A stretch of DNA of 64,000 nucleotides from Crotophaga sulcirostris. Lineage: Eukaryota; Chordata; Aves; Cuculiformes; Crotophagidae. Position 1 is the stretch's first letter; every line of letters begins with the position of its first letter. The stretch is taken from positions 1,253,238 through 1,317,237 of the forward strand of contig VYZB01000214.1 in assembly GCA_013397455.1 (NCBI GenBank), read 5' to 3'. This document shows, piece by piece, positions 60,745 through 64,000 of this stretch. Position numbers and translations under genes: made by a program. The notes under the pieces are model-generated. The model was not told where the DNA came from and did no database searches. It worked only from the letters and a program-made list of their open reading frames with translations.

Positions 60745-60891
60745 GACAGAGATTGCTCAGTCTCCACTCTCAGAGATTTTCAAGACCAGACTAAGGAATC
60801 TGTCCAATCTCTGACCTGTCCCTGCTTCGAGCAGGATGTTGGACCAGAGACTTCCAAAGATCTCCTTCAATCTGAATTATCCTCTGATCCT
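60745..60891 (+). mobile_element. Old, diverged CR1 LINE fragment
   Basis: About 145 bp that can still be followed: a 'cagattgcccag'-like start, AGAGATTTTCAAGACCAGAC, CCTGCTTCGAGCAGGATGTT, GGACCAGAGACTTCCAAAGA and TCTGAATTATCCTCTGATCC. These match the order of a CR1 subfamily whose 3' UTR contains a 'gcttgagcagg' block, with more divergence than any other copy here. Confidence 0.72.
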
Positions 60892-61100
60892 CATGTCAAC
60901 ATTTTCCCAAATCACAGTGTGGCCTGATACTTTTAAAAATAAAAATGAAGCCAGTTTTTTTTGGAAAGAAAGGAAATGTTCACAGGGAAAATACCCAGTG
61001 AAAATTATTAATGCCCTAGGAAAAACAGGAGGCAGATTCATGTGGACGTGCAGGTTCCCACAATGCTTGCTGGTTCAAGGACAGCAGTGCGGAGCAAAAC
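60892..61100. other. Spacer between two CR1 copies
   Basis: No gene is recognised; A/T-rich at the left. A + strand open frame (60836-61624) runs across both flanking CR1 copies and is spurious. Confidence 0.7.
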
Positions 61101-61513
61101 ATCATAGAATGATCAAATTATTAAGATTGGAAAAGCACCCTATGCTCATCCAGTCCAACCATTGTCTCAACACCACTGTGCCTACTAAACCATGTCCCCT
61201 AGTGCCATGTCTACATATTTTTGAACCCCTCCAGGGAAGGAGACACTACCACTTCCTTGGGCAGCCTGTTTCAATGTTTGACAACCCTTTCCATGAAGTA
61301 ATATTTTCTAATATCCAGTCTAAACCTCCCCTGGCACAACTTGAGGCCATTTCCTCTCATCCTATCACTTGTCACTTGGGAGAAAAGACCAACACCCACC
61401 TTGATCCACTCTCTTTTCCAGGAGCTGCAGAGAGCAATGAGGTCTCCCCTCAGCCTCCTCTTCTCCAGGCTAAACAATCCCAGTTCCCTCAGCCGCTCCT
61501 CATAAGACTTGCA
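61101..61513 (-). mobile_element. CR1 LINE fragment, second group
   Basis: About 410 bp on the - strand. The tail ATCATAGAATGATC is followed by AGATTGGAAAAGCACCCTAT, GCCTACTAAACCATGTCCCC, CTGGCACAACTTGAGGCCAT and CCCTCAGCCTCCTCTTCTCC. ORF2 C-terminal sequence ([20 protein letters not shown]) is readable on the - strand from 61477 to a premature stop at 61271. Confidence 0.96.
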
Positions 61514-64000
61514 TCACATTTAGCTCTGCCTGTCAACATTGGTTTTAGCATTTTATCTGCCTGTGGTCAGGATCAGTGCTGGGCAGGATGCTCAGGCATC
61601 ATTTCCTTGCACGGCAGTGGCTGAGGACGACCTGGTCCAAATCCCAGCCACTCAGCTCTAGCCCTGCTCAGAAATGCAGGAAGGTGGCTGCTCCCTGGTG
61701 GCATCCTGATTCCCTCAGCAGACATGACCCTTCCAAGTACAGGTCTGCAGTGGGGACATTTCTGTATTGCAACTGGCGTTACTCCAAGGGACATCAAAAC
61801 CTGCCTGGCCCACAGAGGCTGAGCTCAGTGCTAGCGGTGATGTGCTCAGATCACTGATGGAAGTGCTACAAAGAGTTGCATGTCCTGTAGTAGCCAGGGC
61901 AAATACCTTCCACCATGGCAATATTCCTATGAAAAATTTAACCAACAGAAACAAACAAACCAAAAAACCCATTATTAACAGAGAACACCAATGCTGGGCT
62001 TCAATAATTCATGCACCAAAAGCACACAAAAAAGCCTTCAATTATACATTATTAAAACCAGCTATTTGTAAGGTGTTGTGAAAACAAATGTAAAGAGAGG
62101 CGGTGAGAGAGCCTGAGAAAAACAGTGGTGAAGCAGAAAAGAAAAAGAAAGGCAGTAATGGCAGTTCAGGCTCTCCTATACCCCTCATCCAGCCTGGAGA
62201 TCTCACCTGAAAGACCACCCAAACTGATGTCTACTGAATGTCATGATCATTCCTCTTAAATTTCTTACCTACCCTAGTGAAGAGTGAGTATGATTTAACC
62301 CATCCCACTGGCCCTTGAAGTAAACAGGTGCTATTCTGCTGTCAATATATTATATATATTTTAAATTAGCTCCTAAGTTTAGGTGAGCTGAAACCAGACG
62401 TCTGCTCCACCTCTTTTGGTAGGTTTAGTGGATAAGACCCCAAATTAGCAGACACCCTTCCCAAGTCCACGAAGACTGTGTGACACTAGGGACAGCCAGA
62501 GGACACACACGATGTCGTGATGCGGTGGGTCAGAAAGATTTGAGGCATTGTTGGGATTTTTCAATTGAAGGATCTCTCTGTTAAAATGCAGAGTCATCTA
62601 TGTCAAACCCGTTTGTGAGAAAGATTCAGGTTTGATGAATTTCTTCTTTGCAGGCTTTTTTGAAAGACAGTTTTGAAGGAATCTTTCTGACATTCTCAGG
62701 TTGAAACACTTTGCTTTTTAAGGCCAAACCACGTTTTCAGCTCTAACAGATTCTCCTTCGGACAAGTGACGTTACGTGAAACCAGTTACAAAGACCTTGT
62801 TCAGAGCACTTTCTGGCCACAGACCAACTAATGAGGATAAAGGCACAGAGGGATATTTTGTGTTGACAAAATAAGCACTTTCTTCCTTGGAAGTTGGCTG
62901 CATCATTTATTTAAGCATAGTCAATATTTAATGGAGTGTTAACATGCACATTAAACGTATTGTGAGTCCTCTTGGCCTGATGTCCCGAGTTACACAGCAG
63001 CAAGAACAGCTCCAGAATAATCCATGGCAGGAGCTACATCAGCTCTGCCGTGCTGCAGTTGGGATATTTAAGACAATCCTGAAACACCCTCTATCTCGAA
63101 GGCAGGCACTTCAGGATCAGACACACAGGCGAGCTGCAGGATCTCAGCAAGTGGTGAAGGTGTTGGTTGAGCTGCTGTGACCAGAGATGTGAGTGCCTTC
63201 AGCTCATGGTGCGGAGGAAACAATGTGTGTGCAATCACCGCAACGCTTCAACAGCAGCACCTGCCTGAGGAAATCCTGCTCCTGGGTGCCCACATCTGCA
63301 CAGCCCCCACCCACCCTGACCTAGTGCTTTTCAGATCAGGCAGGAGGAAAGGTTATTCTTAAGTCCTTGTATTGACTACTTGTAACCTTATTGGACCAGC
63401 AGTAGAAGAGAATTAGGCAAAACCACATTACCTCCTTTTTGCCACAGGCTGAGGATAAGCTGCTGCAGCTCAGTACCTCACAACACTCTCCCACCCCTAT
63501 CAGCTTGGTCCTTCACAGTGTTTTTCCCAGGACTACTTGTTTCCACTGGGCTCAGACTCTGCCCCAAGGAGTTGTTTTCTTCTCTGTTCTTTCCTGCTAT
63601 GCCACAGCTGATGCACGTCCCTGCTCTGCTTTTGTTGGGAAGTTTTTTCTCTTGTCCATCTTTACCCCATGAAAATGCATGTTCTGTGGGCTCAGTGAGG
63701 AAGCAGAGCGTTCAGCCTCACGGCTACCTGCAGAGATGCTCAGACATTGCTTAGGCGAGTTCAGCAGGGAACTGCAGAGAGAAGTCCATTTGCAGAGCAC
63801 ATGCAAGAGGGGATTTCAGGGATGTCGCATCACCTGTTTTACTGCAAATACAGAGACATGTGCCATCTGCAGCCACCTCCTTTATTTAAGCAGAGGCAAG
63901 GCATTATGTTAACACTCAGCTAGCAAGTATGGAAGACCTTCATCTCTTAAGCTGTGCTTTAGAGACCTTGGCTAGTGGCATGGTTCATTTGAAGATGCCC
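61514..64000. other. Unique sequence to the window edge
   Basis: About 2.5 kb without a recognisable gene or transposon. A TA-rich run lies at 62345-62360. Open frames around 62944-63912 are unremarkable. Confidence 0.65.

Noticed and set aside
60836..61624. Open frame of 262 codons on +
   Set aside because: Runs through an old CR1 relic and then antisense through a second CR1 copy; no independent protein similarity.
61628..61660. GGTCCAAATCCCAGCC resembling a tRNA B box
   Set aside because: No matching A box at the right distance and no cloverleaf can be drawn.

Overview
The window reads as non-coding DNA from a bird nuclear genome. The main evidence is 23 separate, mostly short copies of the CR1 (chicken repeat 1) LINE, 14 on the + strand and 9 on the - strand. 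Nearly all are 5'-truncated, and those with intact 3' ends finish in short ATTCTATG-like repeats instead of poly(A), which is the avian pattern. Summing my hand-set boundaries gives about 7.3 kb of CR1, roughly 11% of the window. Crocodilians and turtles also carry CR1, but the near-absence of any other recognisable transposon favours a bird. I cannot name the species.

I find no protein-coding exon of a host gene, no tRNA or rRNA and no CRISPR. The only recognisable protein sequence is the C-terminal part of CR1 reverse transcriptase. The best case is 5380 down to 4562 on the - strand, which still has the catalytic FADD motif. The other long open frames are antisense shadows of CR1, translated microsatellites, or chance frames in unique sequence. 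The window is best read as an intergenic desert or the inside of a very long intron.

Layout: 1-6.7 kb holds CR1 fragments, the best CR1 copy and a 167-bp direct-repeat pair not explained by CR1. 6.7-12.7 kb is mostly unique, with a TTTTCC array and two patches rich in transcription-factor-like motifs. 12.7-20.6 kb carries four CR1 copies, three of them alternating in orientation. 20.6-38 kb is mostly unique with scattered CR1 copies and short tandem or inverted repeats. 38-47.3 kb has CR1 copies, a pentanucleotide array and a probable solitary retroviral-type LTR on the - strand. 47.3-64 kb is unique sequence with six CR1 copies, one CpG-dense patch near 51.8 kb and a 21-bp tandem duplication.

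The CR1 copies fall into recognisable groups by their 3' ends: a common group ending in ATTCTATG units, a second group related to the copies at 26.5, 38.0, 39.0, 41.3 and 61.1 kb, a third pair (4.4 and 25.2 kb) with a GATACTGT-type tail, one copy with a TTCTGTTCTA-type end, and one old diverged copy at 60.8 kb. No functional system built from several genes is visible. The points most worth checking are the 167-bp repeat pair, the GATACTGT-tailed CR1 lineage, the CpG-dense patch, the candidate LTR and a few possible regulatory blocks.
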